64,000 nt of DNA from Thunnus maccoyii (GCF_910596095.1 NC_056539.1:23613001-23677000); one strand, 5' to 3'. Shown: positions 1-13,866, numbered from the stretch's first letter. Notes: generated from the sequence alone by a model not told the origin. A program made the numbers and translations.

Positions 1-3000
1 TGTTGCTTTAATAAACAGTGTGACATAACCAACAGCCAATAATAGCTCTGCAAAATAGGATTTGGGAGACTTTATCAAACTGTCACGAAACCGATCTATA
101 ACAACAAAACAAATAGCAGAATTACTTTCCCATGCTACAAATTTTCTCTGTAACGGGAAACGAGTTTGCAGTGCAGAAGCCACAAAATGATGAAGCATGG
201 CTGCCAATTTTGTTCTCTTCAATAGCTAAAGGCCAAGGATTCTCTCAGAGACACAATAAGTAAACGTAATCACTTCTGTTCGGCTTAATGTCTGTAATTT
301 TAACTATTACGTAAGGTAATATAAAAAAAAAAACCCATCTTGTAACTGTGTTCAGCATTATGGGAAAATGCTCTCTTTCATTGCAAGCCAACAGTCAGTG
401 GTGCTCTGACCCCTGCTGTCTTGACAATTTGAGACAATCCAGCCTATTGTATCTGCAGGAGGGCCCCTCTCAGGCTGCATCATGGCAGCTCAAGACAATG
501 TTGCCCTACAATCAAATGTCAGAGTTAAGGGCCAGAGGCGAGAGGGCCGGAGAAGAGAGGAGATGGCCAGAGAGAAGAAGAGAGAAGAGGAGAGGAGAAG
601 GGAATGCGTATTAAAGATTTAGATTATGGAGTGCACTGAGAGAGGGACGAAGAAGAGGAGAAGAGGTGACTTCCATTAGGCCCAGTGCTCTGGAGATGTT
701 CTCACAAGGCTGAAATGTGATCAGCGCTCAGGCTTGTACAGACTGAGCCTGGAGCTGCAAATACAACATAGCTCATGAGCACGACAATCCTGTAAGACGC
801 CAGAGGGCTGAACATTAGTGGAGAAAAAAAAAAGACTGTTAATTATCAATTTCACCAGGATATCTGCAGCCTTTAACCTCTGTACCCCCACTTTGCAAGA
901 ATTCACTCGAGCAATGATTCGACTGATTTTAGAGAAACTAGGGCACTTGTTCTATTTCCTCGGACTCCACACAGCACTTTTTTTGATGAATGCATGCGTC
1001 CAAAACCAGTAACAACAAGGCTATATTAAGTTATTTATCAGGTGGACTGGACTGTTTGTCTTTAAGATTAGTCATAATGAGAAAATTACTGTCATTCTAT
1101 CAAGTAGCACAGTGGTTTATATAAGGCTCTGCAGCTGGCCTAATTTGTCTTCCAACACTGCAGCCATTGCAGTCTGACTACTGGACATACATACATGAGA
1201 GGATGTGGATACATTGTTCAGCCCTGGGATATCACAGTAACATAGATATGACTTGACCAACATTTAGTCGAGCCACCATAGATGGCACATAACTACACTT
1301 TCCAGAGTGCCGAGTTTATGTAACATGGTAAAAGTATTTTAAATAATCAAACTGGCAAATTTATATTCTTGGTATTTTTTATGGTGTTTGTTACTATGGT
1401 GCAGCTGCAGTTTTACCCCTACATTGTTAAAGTAAAATCTAAAATATGTTTACCTGGATTAATCCTATGATAGCAGTGAACATATAAACAGAACTTCTAA
1501 TTTTCTGTAAAATCATTCACATGGCACGGATAAAAAGCGTATGATTTGCATGATACGGTTTGCATACTGCAGATCCTGTGTCACTAACATAGCATATGAT
1601 GCCATCAAAAGCCTTGACGGGGCCCATAAATATTCACAGTCATGCTGATACACACCATCATTAAATCATTTTCAAGACGAGACATCCTTGTATGTGACAC
1701 TAATCACACTAATCTCCTGTGTCCGTGACGGCATGAACTAAGTCCGCCTGTGAAATATTTATAGATAGGTGGTCCATAAAAACTGCATGTTATTTTCCTA
1801 CAGTGGCAACGAGCCTCAAGAAGAAGCCAAAGAACAACAACATGACCAGTGCAAGACTTGCTTTACTAACACCAGCACATTTAACTATTTCTGACAATTA
1901 GCAGTAGGGCTGGATGATATCACCTAAAATCCATACCATGCTTGTCAAGCACTTAACTTAATGAAACAACGTTTTATTCAATACATGTGTACACAAGTGG
2001 GCCAATAACCATAAAATCATGGATCATGACTGATAAATATCTCTTTGACATTAAGTGTTAAGAACACTTTAGGTATTCATTTGCTAAAACAAGGAAATCT
2101 ATTTCTTGTGAATTTTCTTGCAATTGTCAAAATAAGTCACATAAATAGATTTGAATAACACTTTTTTTTTATAGTTTCTGTTATTTCATTCTAGATGTTT
2201 TGAGTTGTGGAGTGACATTATTTTAACAAAGGCTTGTGTAATAAGACTGCTGCTGCGGCTGAAACTACCCGTTTGTTCCTCCAGACTGTGGCCGAGAAGC
2301 ACAGGGGAGATTCCCTTACAGCTCCAGGGCTGAGGTTGTGGCAAACTCTGGGGTTACGTTTACCCTGCCCCTGCCCCCCCCCCCTCTGCCCTCACTATAC
2401 AAATCTGCTGGTAAACAAAACTCAACAAAATCTGAACTCATCCCCAACTGCATTTCTCCAACATCTGAGTCATCCATGACTTGGACACACATGGTTAATT
2501 ACATTGGTTAAAAGTACTTTTACGGGGTAGGCGGGTCTGTATGGAATTAATTTATCAAACATACTCATGTAACTGAAATTAGGTCAATTACAAAGTTGTA
2601 TTGTCTGTAACTTTTCATTTAATTCTTCTACTACAAAGTGCCAAGTGTAGATGGGGACTGAGGGACAAATGACTGGATATTCACAAAATTAGTAAACTGG
2701 AAAGCAGCATTCCCAACAGCTGGGATGTGTTCAGGACAGGAGAGAATTAACAGTGTATAGATAAGCTCCTCCTGGGCGTTAAGCGCCCAGTAGTCCACAC
2801 TGTGACACACTTGAGGCTCTTGGGTTTGCGTAGGACTAACAGGGTCACATGTCCCCATTTAGCCAAGTAGACAACATAAGTAGATTTAATCTATCGCCTT
2901 GATTCCTCCCATGCTAGATAGTCAAGTGAGCCCTCCTGTCATATCACCATGTAGTGGCCAGTCATCGGTTGGAGACAAGGCCTCTCTGCTTTGTTGTGTT

Positions 3001-4455
3001 CATGTTGTGGTTTAATTTTTTTGATGACAGTTGAACCACTGAAAGTGTCTCTCGCTCAGCCAAAGGATTATCTCTGATCTCAACATCAGTAAAACTGTGT
3101 CACAGAACAAATATATTATGAATCAGCATTTAGCTGAATCCTCTGTCAACTGGGTTGACTGAGAATTGTTTTTTTGACCATTTAAAGTGCTTTATTTTGC
3201 CAAGTTAATATTATGACTCCTGTCCAAAGCAGTGAATCATGGTAGGAGGGAATCTGACATTTGTCATTATTAGTGGCCTTGATTTCCACACACACACTGT
3301 TTGTCAGTCACACTTTGGTGACATTATGTGGCACGTCACACCACCTGCTGTATCTGAAAATGTTTAGACTTTCTGATGATGTCAAGACACAGTCAGAGTT
3401 GAGCAGCAGCTGCTTCATCCAAACAAAACAGGCCTGACCACAAACCAAAGAAACACAATATATCTATGTGTGCTTCTCTTTTTGAAAGATAGAAATACTT
3501 GAATACATAATAATGATGATGATAGGCATAGGTCTGCTAGCACTATATGACAATTATGGTACAGGAGGTGCAAAAAACAAGCATTCTTGCTTCAATGGCT
3601 TCGCCATAGAGTATCATAGAGACAGTGTTTATGTTCCTATAGAAATATCACAGGAGTATTGAAGGGGATTTTCCATTCTGTAAATACATAACATCCATAT
3701 ATTCTGTGCATCATGATCCAGTCTAGTCAAGGCTCTGTTCCTGAATATCCTATACAGTATGTTCATACTTTTGTTTTACAATCTGCTAACCCATTTTAGT
3801 ATGAAATTCAGAGCTGGAGAGCTGACTCACATTACTATTGTAGATCATGTTGACTCACATCTGTAAAAGCTGTGCAGCAGCAATCATGTAAAGAGCAGTC
3901 TTGATGTTTCAGAGTGCATTTGAAAACACTAAAGTGGCATCAGATCATTCTAAAAGCCTACCTGTGCATATAGTCTCTAGTTCTGTGTAAAGGCTAGGGA
4001 AATTGTTTACATATTGCACAACCCCAGAGTAAAGCTGATAGCTGTCCGTGATCTCAATGGAGGAAGGGATGGTTAGGATGTGTTTAATGCACCAGAACAA
4101 ATGACAGAAGGCAGAGAGAGAGACAAGCCTGGACTGGAGGAATCATCTACTATAATCAAAAGGAATGGCACAGGAGATGACAATTACAGTTAATACTGAC
4201 TGGTACATGCGGGCATGCATCATGTGAGATTAGCTCACATGTAAGATTAGCTCACATATCAGATATACAGACAGATTAAAACAAGAACAGCTATAATAAA
4301 AATAGGCCACACCCTGTTAGCAATGCATGGTCAAGAGTTTCCCCTTCACTCTCTGCATGCAGCACGCAGTCAATCAGGGAGGCAGAGGATACTGTGGCTG
4401 AGGAAGCCATCCAAGTAGATGCACCATTAAGGCCCAACTGCTTGTAGAGGGCCAT

Positions 4456-4465
4456 CTATAAATAG
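4456..4465. promoter_or_regulatory. Perfect MEF2-type site
   Basis: The palindromic 10-mer CTATAAATAG matches the MEF2 consensus YTAWWWWTAR. It lies in a GC-balanced, non-repetitive block (about 4420-4560) that also has CTTATC (GATA type) and an E-box-like CACGTG. Function is inference only; a single 10-mer can occur by chance. Confidence 0.3.
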
Positions 4466-4569
4466 TCAAGGACTGCCCTAATGCCCCATCTCCTTATCAA
4501 CAGTGGAGAGCTTTTGCTGTGGCACAAGGAGCCAGAAAGCTGGCACGTGTCACTAAATTAGACCAAGAC

Positions 4570-4594
4570 AAACACACACACACACACGCACACA
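4570..4594. repeat. CA microsatellite
   Basis: Imperfect (CA)n run ending in a CG-containing unit. Confidence 0.85.
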
Positions 4595-5214
4595 TGTGTC
4601 AGATGAAGGAAGATTACTGCACCAAGAGGACAGGGCACTTCCAGTAGTATGACAAACACAAATATATCTACAAGCCTTCCAACATCAAGTACAAATATAA
4701 CGTATAAGTTTTCGGATATATATGCTGATACAGTGAATATTATTTAGATAAACACTGTACATACTGATGCTTGAAAACTTATTTCACACTAGTACTGGGC
4801 ACTATGACCAAAAATTTGTATCACAGTATTTTTTTAAGATTCTGGTGGTTTCACGGTATATCTCAGTTTTTTGTTGTTTTTTTGCATGACTGAGCCTTTA
4901 TATAGGTTTATAGTGATTTATTCTACTGTCAAGAGTGCATAGAATATAAAAACATTTCAATAATCATGTAAATACTGAAGGCTTTGATTACTATAGGGGT
5001 TTGCTTGGCCCCACAAAATGATACAATATATGAAGGAATCAGAGTGTATGAAACAGTTGCAGAATGTAAACAATTTTTATTGTGCAAACTGCAACTTAGT
5101 AGAAAAATAACTTAAAAATAAATAAACATGCCAACGACAACAACCCTAATATTAATTTACATTACGTTCTCCTTCAAGCCAAGGTATTCAAGTATTAAAT
5201 TGGCTGTTGCTCAG

Positions 5215-5517
5215 TCACAGTTCCCTTGGTTGATTCTGCATGTCAACATTCACCCATTCACACACACATTCATACACTGATGGCAGAAGTTGCCATACAA
5301 GATGCCAACCTGTTCATCCAGGAGATCTAAACTAATACTCAATCTCACTCACACACACACACACGCACACACACGCGCGCTGACAGCACAGCCTTCGGGA
5401 GCAATCTATCTATCTTGTCCAGGGACTTCGACATGTGAACTAGAGGAGCCAGGGATCAAACTGCCGATCTTTCGATTAATGGACAACCCGCTCCACCTCC
5501 TGAGCCACTGCCGCCCC
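5215..5517. repeat. Interspersed repeat nested in the hAT element, with CA/CG microsatellite
   Basis: Contains TTCACACACACATTCATACACTG-like and GGGACTTCGACATGTG-like text, ending in a GCCGCCCC tail. A second, shorter copy of the same text lies at about 55010-55180. The (CA)n/(CG)n tract is at 5348-5380. The repeat lies between the transposase stop and the left inverted repeat, so it inserted after or within the hAT. A related AT-rich phrase (CTTCAAG...TATTCAAGTATT) occurs on both sides, near 5172 and 5553. The family is common in teleosts but I cannot name it confidently. Confidence 0.6.
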
Positions 5518-5756
5518 AAACATTGTAAATTTTAATTTGCATTAATATTATCCTTCAAGGTACAGTATTCAAGTATTCAAAGGGTTATACTGCTCTCATT
5601 TTCCATTGGAAATATTAACAATCCAAACATCAACTCACTAATATTATCCTTTGATGCCAACATCTTGGTACATATGCGGGAAACATTATGAACATTACCT
5701 GCACAAATCACCCTCACAAATACAGGCTTTGGTAATTAAAGCTCGTTGAGACATCA

Positions 5757-7659
5757 CAAATTTTGTGCCAGGAAAACCAGCCTGTCCACAGCATCTGGTT
5801 TCAGTGCAGACCTGTGACAGATGACAATGTTCCCATCGGTGCTGAACGCTCTCTCAGATGGAGCACTGGCGGCAGGAATACACAGATACTTCCTGCTTAG
5901 CTTTGCTACACGAGGGAAATTTGCTTGGTGACATTTTCACCACTCTCAAGGGTCGGTGTCACTGTCGACCTCCACAGTCTGCAGGTAGCTTCTCAGCTCC
6001 ACTTTAATAGTCTCCTTGTCTGAGAGAGTCGCTCTGCTCTCAGCTGTGCTGCTGCCGCCCTGCTTTTTGAAAAAGCTGGCCTAGTCTTTTTTCTTTTTAC
6101 CTCAGGTTCAGCTGCTGCTGCTGCTACAGCTCTCGGGAAAGCTGATGAAGTGCCAGAGGTGTCTGCCTGTTGCTCTGTCAGCAGTGATTTGATCTCTTCT
6201 AGTGCTCTAGCTTTGATGTCATCCACCTTTTCATTCTTGATGTAGGTAGTTTTGAAGTGCGGATCAAGAAGAGAAGCCATGTCTAGCAGGTCATCTGTGC
6301 CACAACCTGAGAACTTTTCATTAGAATGGCTGTCTTCATGTCCTTGGTCAGATGAGTGTCACTTTCTCCTCCAGCAAGAATGGTTTCATTAAAGAGATGG
6401 AGTACTGGCCTGAGGTATGAGACGCTAACACAGCGTTCACCAGACAAGGCATCTGTGAACTCCTGAAGTGGGCTCAACACCTTGTTTACTGCCTCCAGCA
6501 AATATGTCCTGTCAGCTGGGCACCAAGTGTCTTGTTTTCTTGTCAGCTTTCAACACCTGACCTCAGTCAGTCTTTGGATCATTGTTTGTCGCGATCCCCA
6601 CCTAGTAGGCGTCTCTGGTGTGAGCTGGTGCAGACCCAGTTCAGCCTGAGCAATAGCCAGGTCTCTCCTCCTTTTCCAGGAATACGAGAAGGCAACAACA
6701 ATTTTTTTGCTCACACCTTTGGCAACAAAACACCATGTTTAGTACTTTTTTGCTATTACAGAAATACTATCGCCTGCTAATTCAAATGTTAATAAAAACA
6801 ACATCCATTTTTGAAAATGTCAAACAATTTTAAAGATTTACTACTTTTAGGCTATTAATAATATAATTACTTTAAAAAAAACAAATTGTTTAATTAATCA
6901 ATTAATCTAGTGCCTCTCTCAAGCCTTGTGCAATTATTTCTCTGATGTGGTCGTCCGGCAAAAGCAACGTTTGCAGACAGTGGTTGTATAAATCCCTGTC
7001 ATCACTAATGAAGTGCACCGTTATGCTGAGATATGGCTCCACTGTGCGACTTGACCACATCTGTTGTTGTAGAGAAATGCGTGACTGTACGTAGCTCCGC
7101 TTTCAGCTTGCTTCAGTGTTCTTGGTATGTTGGGATAGCAGTTTGGCTGCAGTATTTTTGGCCCGGTAAAACAAATCCAGAGTTTTAATCATTGCTCTGA
7201 ACCCGTCTTTCTTGACTGTCTGTAGCAGGACCACGTCCATGTATAGGTGGATTGTTACTGCGTCCGTAATGTCGCTTCACCGCTTGCTTTTCCTGTTATA
7301 TGCATTGCCTCGAGCAAATGCCTCTTCAAGTGATTTCTGACCCTTTGGCTTCACTGTTTCACTGGTACTACTGGCTGACGGCCTTGAATCTGACGACTGT
7401 AATCGCATACACTCTCTGTATTCCAACACGTTTTCTGCTGAGGTGATGGAGTAAGTTGCTAATGCTACCACCACCGGCAACAACTGTGGCTCGACAAAAA
7501 AGTATGCAATATATAGCCTTTTGGTCTATGATAATCAACATATTCCTGTTTGCAAAAATACAGGAAAAAATAAAAATAAATAAAATAAAAGTAAATGATA
7601 AAATTCACAATAAAACCAAAAAACTTCCAAACAGCAGACGCAGCTCCTTTCTTGGTCAC
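5757..7659 (-). pseudogene. Decayed BED-finger hAT transposase
   Basis: Read leftwards, the relic begins near 7659 with the start of a BED-type finger (KKGAASAVWKFFGF), then loses frame. Around 7277-7420 lies a middle segment ending SLEEAFARGNAYNRKSKR, interrupted by a TGA although matching sequence continues in the same frame beyond it. At 6283-6501 and 5993-6280 are RNase-H-like core segments (LSPLQEFTDALSGE; MASLLDPHFKT). The C-terminal hAT dimerisation motif at about 5757-5925 is still open in one frame, with the SAPSERAFS signature and a natural TGA. Stops and frameshifts between these blocks show that no functional protein is made. It belongs to the mobile element 4790-8152. Confidence 0.85.
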
Positions 7660-8160
7660 AGGTTCTTATGGTGCATCTCCAGTCTCTCTTTCTTCTTCCA
7701 CCTTCTCTCTTTTCTGTTCCTCAATATACTGTAATGACGGAGCCTCTCCCAGCTGTTAATAGACTGGTATGCTACCTGGCTAGTTAGCGAGCTGTACCCA
7801 GCATGCCATTCAGCAGTGTCATTTTGTAAATGTACAATTACAAGTGTTAAAAATTATGTCACAAATTGTTGTGTGCCATGGTGTTTTGCCCTGTTTAAGA
7901 AAGTTAGTTGTGGGTTATTAATTGTTGTGTTATAAAGTTATAACCGTTAGTAAGAAGGGTACAAAGTTAAATGGGGTCCCTTCTCAATACACTCTACATA
8001 GGTTGCCCCAACCGTAGCGCTCTTCAAGGCAAACAATATTATATATTTTGATGCCTATTGAAGAGTAACAGCAATTGTTTCAGCTATGCACCGGTATGGC
8101 AGTATATGAACAATTCATAATGTACGGGAACCAGTATACAGGCCCAGCACTATTTCACAC

Positions 8161-9353
8161 ACATGCCTCAATAGACTTAGTACAAAGTGGCTTTTACAAG
8201 AATCCCTGGCAGCAACTGGAAATCCCAAACCTGGAACGTTCTTGCTGAAGGTGACAAGACAAACATCACCTACAGCACAGTTCTGGTCAGTGCAGTAGGA
8301 GAGGAAAAACTCCCGGTGCTGTAGAGGTGGGATCAGAAAGGAGGAAACAGGCTTTCAAAGAATCCACTGGCTCCCACAGATGTGGAAAGACAAACAACCA
8401 CTGTGAAATTTCAGCCTCAAGTAGAACTGAGGCCTTTACAGTTTTGTCTGTCTACGTGTCTGTTTGCCATGTCCACACTAAGGCAGATACATTTGAAAAT
8501 GCATCCTTTCCATATTTCCCTTTCATCCACACTATGCTGGCACATGAAAAATGGTACTTTTTATAAATGAACTCCTCAGTAAACACATCTTAAAACTGAG
8601 GTTTCACATAACAGTGGGGACGAGGGAACAAAGATTTTCCTAAATTAACAATATCTGTGAAAATTGGATGACAACAGAGAAAGGTTGAGAATCAAATCAA
8701 TACTAATACAACCTGGACAATAACTGCACAACAACTAAATAGCAGACTTTGCATATAAAGGTTAAATACAAATTCTTCACTCAGAATAAGTATTTGACAC
8801 TAAAATTATTTGATATATTAAAAAATACACGCATTACTGAGTTCATTTTCATTTTTACAAAACAAGTGAGAGACAGAATGGTAGATGGAAACAATTTGTC
8901 TCACACCAGTTAATACCAGTGGCATGGTATCAAGAAATCCACCAATCCAAGTAAAAATCAGCATATTTAGCCACCTCTGTATCAGTGTCAACTTTTTTAA
9001 GGATTAAATATTTGTCCTCCTCTTTCTCTATTCTCGTTAATGGTTTCCATTTCTACAGTACGCTGCCCTAACCCGGCTACCAGCTACAGTACTCCTTCAG
9101 CTGGTCTCGCAAGTGAACCTGTCACACTCACAAGACCAGACCAGACTAATGCAACCTGTGAAGATTTCTATAAACTCTGTATTAGATTAAACATTAGCCA
9201 ATTTAATTAAATGTAAAAAACCTTAGGGTGTACTTGATTTCAGTGTTTCTGTATATTGAGTCTGAGTTTAACTTTTCTGCTCAGCCCAATGTAGTGTTGA
9301 AAAGCCTGTTTGTATTATATTCATCATTACTGTGCCTTCTGCATCTTTCTTAC
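8161..9353. other. Non-coding sequence, csnk1g2 intron
   Basis: AT-rich sequence downstream of the csnk1g2 exon at 9354-9423. No exon, RNA gene or recognisable repeat family was identified. Confidence 0.6.
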
Positions 9354-9423
9354 CTGAATTTCCCAACTGTTTGTAAAATCTATACTCCAAATGGAGCTGT
9401 GGCGCCCTGGATTTTATAGGTTC
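9354..9423 (-). CDS. csnk1g2: csnk1g2 coding exon 2 (kinase N-lobe)
   Basis: A 70-bp exon encoding [20 protein letters not shown] followed by GNS plus one base. The acceptor is a pyrimidine tract ending TTTCAG on the minus strand; the donor is GGTAAG. This segment follows the catalytic lysine in casein kinase 1 gamma proteins and is nearly invariant in the family. The phase fits the previous coding exon, which ends in phase 0; this one ends in phase 1. The next exon, expected to carry the QVYYFG segment, is not found in the remaining 9.3 kb and must lie off the left edge. Confidence 0.93.
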
Positions 9424-12400
9424 CTGAAAGAGAGGGAAGAAGAAAGGAAAGAGAGCGTTAAATATTAAATAGTTCAAAAATTAATTAACACACAATATCT
9501 GCAATGGCATTTTGGCTGTTTGACTCCGTTAACCCTGCCTCAAGCATTATTCTCCAGAGAAAACACAACATTGTGTATTTGTAAAAAAGCTCATTTGGAG
9601 TTTAATTATGAAAAATCAATACTTGCATGGTTTTCACACAGTGAGGGGAAAATGGAAACTGACTACAACACCACAGGGACGCAGATGAGTTAAAAGCTTT
9701 ACAAAGAGGGAAGGAAGTATCTTATGAGTGACAACATTGCATATACTTTGCCATGATTACCCTGACCTGCAATTAACTTAAATACCTACAGTGTTTTACT
9801 TATTTTAATGCCTACTAGAACTTTAATTGAGTCTCAGGTCAGACTTGTGGGATGTGAGAGGATAAAGAGCAATTCCAGCTGGTGAACAGCAGGCTTTTGT
9901 GATGACATGGCTGATAATCAACCCACCAGGACATATTGTTCATTATACCGCCAGCTACAGCTTTACAACCTAAAATGTAATCTGATTAACCCCACTCTCA
10001 TGATGACAAGGGCATTATAGACAAACGTGAAGAGGATACAACAAACACACATACACACACCCAACTTAATTCCTTTCCTTAATCTTCAATAGCTGTTCCC
10101 CAGCCTGTGCTAACACCCTTAACCACAATGGTGGTATGGTGCCCCCCTTTTCACACACCAACACCCAATACTGGCTTTACACAGGTCCGAATATGAAACA
10201 ATCAAATATAAGATTTGCCTTTATTCTAAGTCTGTTAAATGTAAATGTTGGTGATGTTGCATTTAAGTAAAAGAGTGAGACAATGAGATAAAACAGATAC
10301 ACAGAGAGAGTAAAGCTTGCCTTGCATGTATAAAGCTTGCTACTCTACATACAAAAATATGAAAATGCCTAAAAATGTATTTAGCCTAACAACTTCTCAA
10401 GAGGTGCTTCAAATAAGGTTTAATCTTAAAAGTTGTTTCCCGTGTGCATCTAATTCCAAAGCGCTTCTATTTTAAATTATATAAAACTAAAAGCTGAAAG
10501 GCTGTTAAGCTCCCACATTCACTCCATTAGGCCCTTATCAAATCAGGAGCATTTTCTCTTCTGGTGCCCTGACAGCACGTAGGAGTGCGCACACTAAGTA
10601 GAAGCCGTGTTCAACGCAGTGAGGGACTTTAAATCCATTCATTTCTGATGACTGTTCTCGGTCCGAAAGGATGCATGCTGTGGTTTCAGTTCAGGGATCC
10701 AATCAGAAGCAGAGGTGGTAAAAAAAAGAATTGACTCACCTTGTTTTACTGTATGCCTCTGTGTCCCACACAGCCAAAATACCCCTAGATAGCTTACCTA
10801 TTAAATGACTGGTCTGAGTTGTTGAAAATTACTAGGGTGTCTCATATATTCCTGGATGAACTCTCTGCCTCTTTTCTACATAAAATATCTGAGTGCTTGA
10901 TTAACATCGTTGGATCAAATAGCTCCCATAAAGTCTCTAAATATGTTGATTTTACAACCCAATTTTTTTTTTTTCACAAAACACAAAAGGTACAAAAAGC
11001 TCCAGTATCTGACATAAAAACAGCTAGCGGTGCACCCAAAATCATCCCTTCAATGACCTATGGGTAACATCTTCAACATATGTTTTTCAACAGTCTTCCT
11101 GCTCCTTCGGGATGCCAACAAGGAAAACTGCCAGAGGAGTGACAAGTTACTGTGCATGTGGGAAAGGGCCTGGTGGGGATGCAACAGAAATTGAGAGTGG
11201 AGGAGAGCGAGTAGCGATAGAGAGGAGTGGAAGCCTGTGGGAGGAGGGGACACGTGACTAGTCTGGGGGGGCGTAGCGGGGAACTGCTGAAGCGTCATCA
11301 GCCTCCCACATGAACACAGACAACGGCCATGTCTCACCCAAGTCAAGCCATGCCAAGGGAGGAGAGAGAAAGAAAATATAAAATATATAAATAATGAGTC
11401 AAAACAGATGGCACCGAACTGCAGGACCCTTTAAAACAGCTTACAATAGGAAACAGAGGCTTATGGCAGCTTTACGTACTTAAGAGTCATCTCTTTTCCC
11501 AGCAGATGGGCTAAGCTATGGTTATGTATGGCTGTGTAAATGACCCGGGCCAAGCTGCAAATGTCTGATGTAACATCTTTGCATATGACGAGGATTTTTC
11601 TCAGCTCTCGCACATATCAAACATTTGATCTGCTCCCTGGGCCGACATGCTCAGAATGAGGGCTATCCTCTGACATGGCAGGGCTGCCGCAACACAAACA
11701 AGAAGAAGGAGGGGGGAGGGAACTGTACTGAAGCTTTATTTCTTCAGAAAACTATACTTTGAAATCAGCTCACCTGCACCCTTCACCTTATCCTCTTTTG
11801 CCTACATATTATGAAAAACGTTCATATTATTGTCTATCTTAACATCAGAAGTCACTGTTTGAATGAAAACAATTTCCTGATAACTTCATAATTCACCTTT
11901 TACGTCAGCTTACTTGCGATATTGAGCTGGAGAGCAACCGAGTGAATTTTTGGTTACCCTGTGTGGTGTCACGCAGAGAGTAGCGTTTTGCCGAGTGTGT
12001 TGGCCTGTGTCCAGGGCAGCTGACCCACAGGCCAGAAGGGCCCTTCCCTGTCTGACCTGCTGCTACAGTAACCTCTCCACCTCAGCTGTTACACACTGCA
12101 GCAGGATTTACTGACTCTATGTTTCTGTGTATTTGGGTTCAGTGTCGCTGAGCCCCAATGGGCCTTGTACGGTGAGTCTCTGCATGATAACAGCGCCCAA
12201 ACATGTTTTGAATCTATGATAATGTACTGAAACAAAAGTCACAGCTGCTATAAGTCTGGAGGAGAGAGACGTTTTCTCTAGCTTACTCTGTTTAGGGAAT
12301 TTAATGACCTTTTATCAGGTACTGCCATGACACCAGCTACTAGAGCTGGAACAGACGATCAATACAGTAATATATCCTGATATACTTTCTTGTGACATCC

Positions 12401-13866
12401 ACCAACATTGTGTTGTATTCTGCTGCAATAACAGGGCCTGGATGTATGCTTCCTTTGCTACAGACATTTAACTCTCTTTTGCTACATGCCATCACATCTC
12501 AGCTGTCTATAAGATTATGTTTAATTGAATTTTGGACAACACATATTGCTTATATCATCATTTCTATCAAATGACAGTGATGGCGAATACTATTTTAATC
12601 ATTTGCTGGAATATGAAACCTTTGGGTTTCATTGTTGATCTGCGTCTATGCATCAGGTTGTTTGTTTGTTTGTATACTTTGTATCTTCACAGACATTTTC
12701 TTTTCTTTTCAAAGCAGCATTACGTTTATAAAACTTAATCCGAATGCAGCCAGAATTGCAGTTTCTGGCATTTTCATCTCATAAATCAAATATCAAATTT
12801 TTGTTAATCAAGCAAAAAGTAGCACTCTTCCCTGAACAACAACAGCCAGTCAGATACCACCACCTCTGCTACCCTTATCACTGGTTGGCTTCTCAGTCAA
12901 ATTACAAAAGCGACTGCAGTGATGGACACGTATAGGAAATAGTGATAACAGACTTATACTAGCCGTTGCTCAAAGCTAAAAAGCTTACAGATTTGTTGAT
13001 ATTAGTGTTACCAGCAAATACTGCTCTAGTAGGATAAAAGCTTGTAGCCACAGCAGCGTGGGGATGGGGTGTGAGATGAAATGTTATGCGCCATTTCAAG
13101 GATCCCTCTTAGTAAAACACTTGTACAAATATATGATTATGTCATCACGGATTAGGCAGTGGTTTCTGTATTTTAACCTGCGGTAGCCTCTGCAGACTTG
13201 TGTGGATGGAGTGAGCCATCAGCGCCACACAAAGTCCTCTTCCTGGGATTAACCAACTGCATATGATGTCATCTAGGCTAAATCTGATCTCTGCTCCAAC
13301 ACAGCTGAGAAAGATCAGAATTGACCTCAGCGACTGGATGGAGTCATGACCACCGAATGAAGAGGAAAAAAGAAAATTATAAATGATAGATATAATCTGA
13401 ATAAAATTAAAGGGCAGTAAATAACAGACAGTAAACCACAGGTGATGCCTAAATGCTACGTGTTGCATATCTAGCATCTAGCCAAAACTGAAAATATGCA
13501 GTCAAAACAAAGAAAAAACATGAAAACTGCAACAGTTCTTTAGTGTTGCTGACAAATGTGGCTGTGTAAAAATGTTGCCAGCCATTTTTTACCCATACAA
13601 ACACGACCTACAATTAAATTTCTAGTATATCTCTACCTTAATAGAGTCATTCTGTTGATCACTGTGACTACAATTTATCTTCTGACTCACGGAAATGCAG
13701 TTTTAAATCCTGCATTTGAGACTTGTCAAGTTTCAACTACAATCAATAGGCTAATAAATGTTTTTTTTATTACCATCAGTCATTTATCATTATGCCAATA
13801 CTCTACAAATACTGATGGTAATTATACAATCATGCTAATGTCGTTATAAAACCACAATATTGATTT

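Larger units (their letters stand above)
1..4781. other. Non-coding sequence, probably csnk1g2 intron
   Basis: I find no exon with family similarity in this stretch. Because csnk1g2 exons at 9354-9423 and 22372-22599 point leftwards and the rest of the kinase is missing, this is probably intron of that gene. It contains a purine-rich (GA) tract around 523-660, a C-run near 2373-2385, and a decayed hAT-type end beginning with TAGGGCTGGATGATAT near 1906. The remaining sequence is AT-rich and unremarkable. Open reading frames here are short and without family resemblance. Confidence 0.6.
4790..8152 (-). mobile_element. Full-length hAT transposon (BED-finger / ZBED type), inactive
   Basis: The left end begins TAGTACTGGGC and the right end, read on the minus strand, begins TAGTGCTGGGC, so the terminal inverted repeats agree at 10 of 11 bases. 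The element is flanked by an identical 8-bp duplication TTTCACAC at 4782-4789 and 8153-8160, the target-site length of the hAT superfamily. Inside, on the minus strand, are the broken remains of a BED/hAT transposase (5757-7659). A separate interspersed repeat is nested near the left end (about 5215-5517). Length is 3363 bp, in the range of autonomous hAT elements. It sits in csnk1g2 intron sequence, in the same orientation as the gene. Confidence 0.9.
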
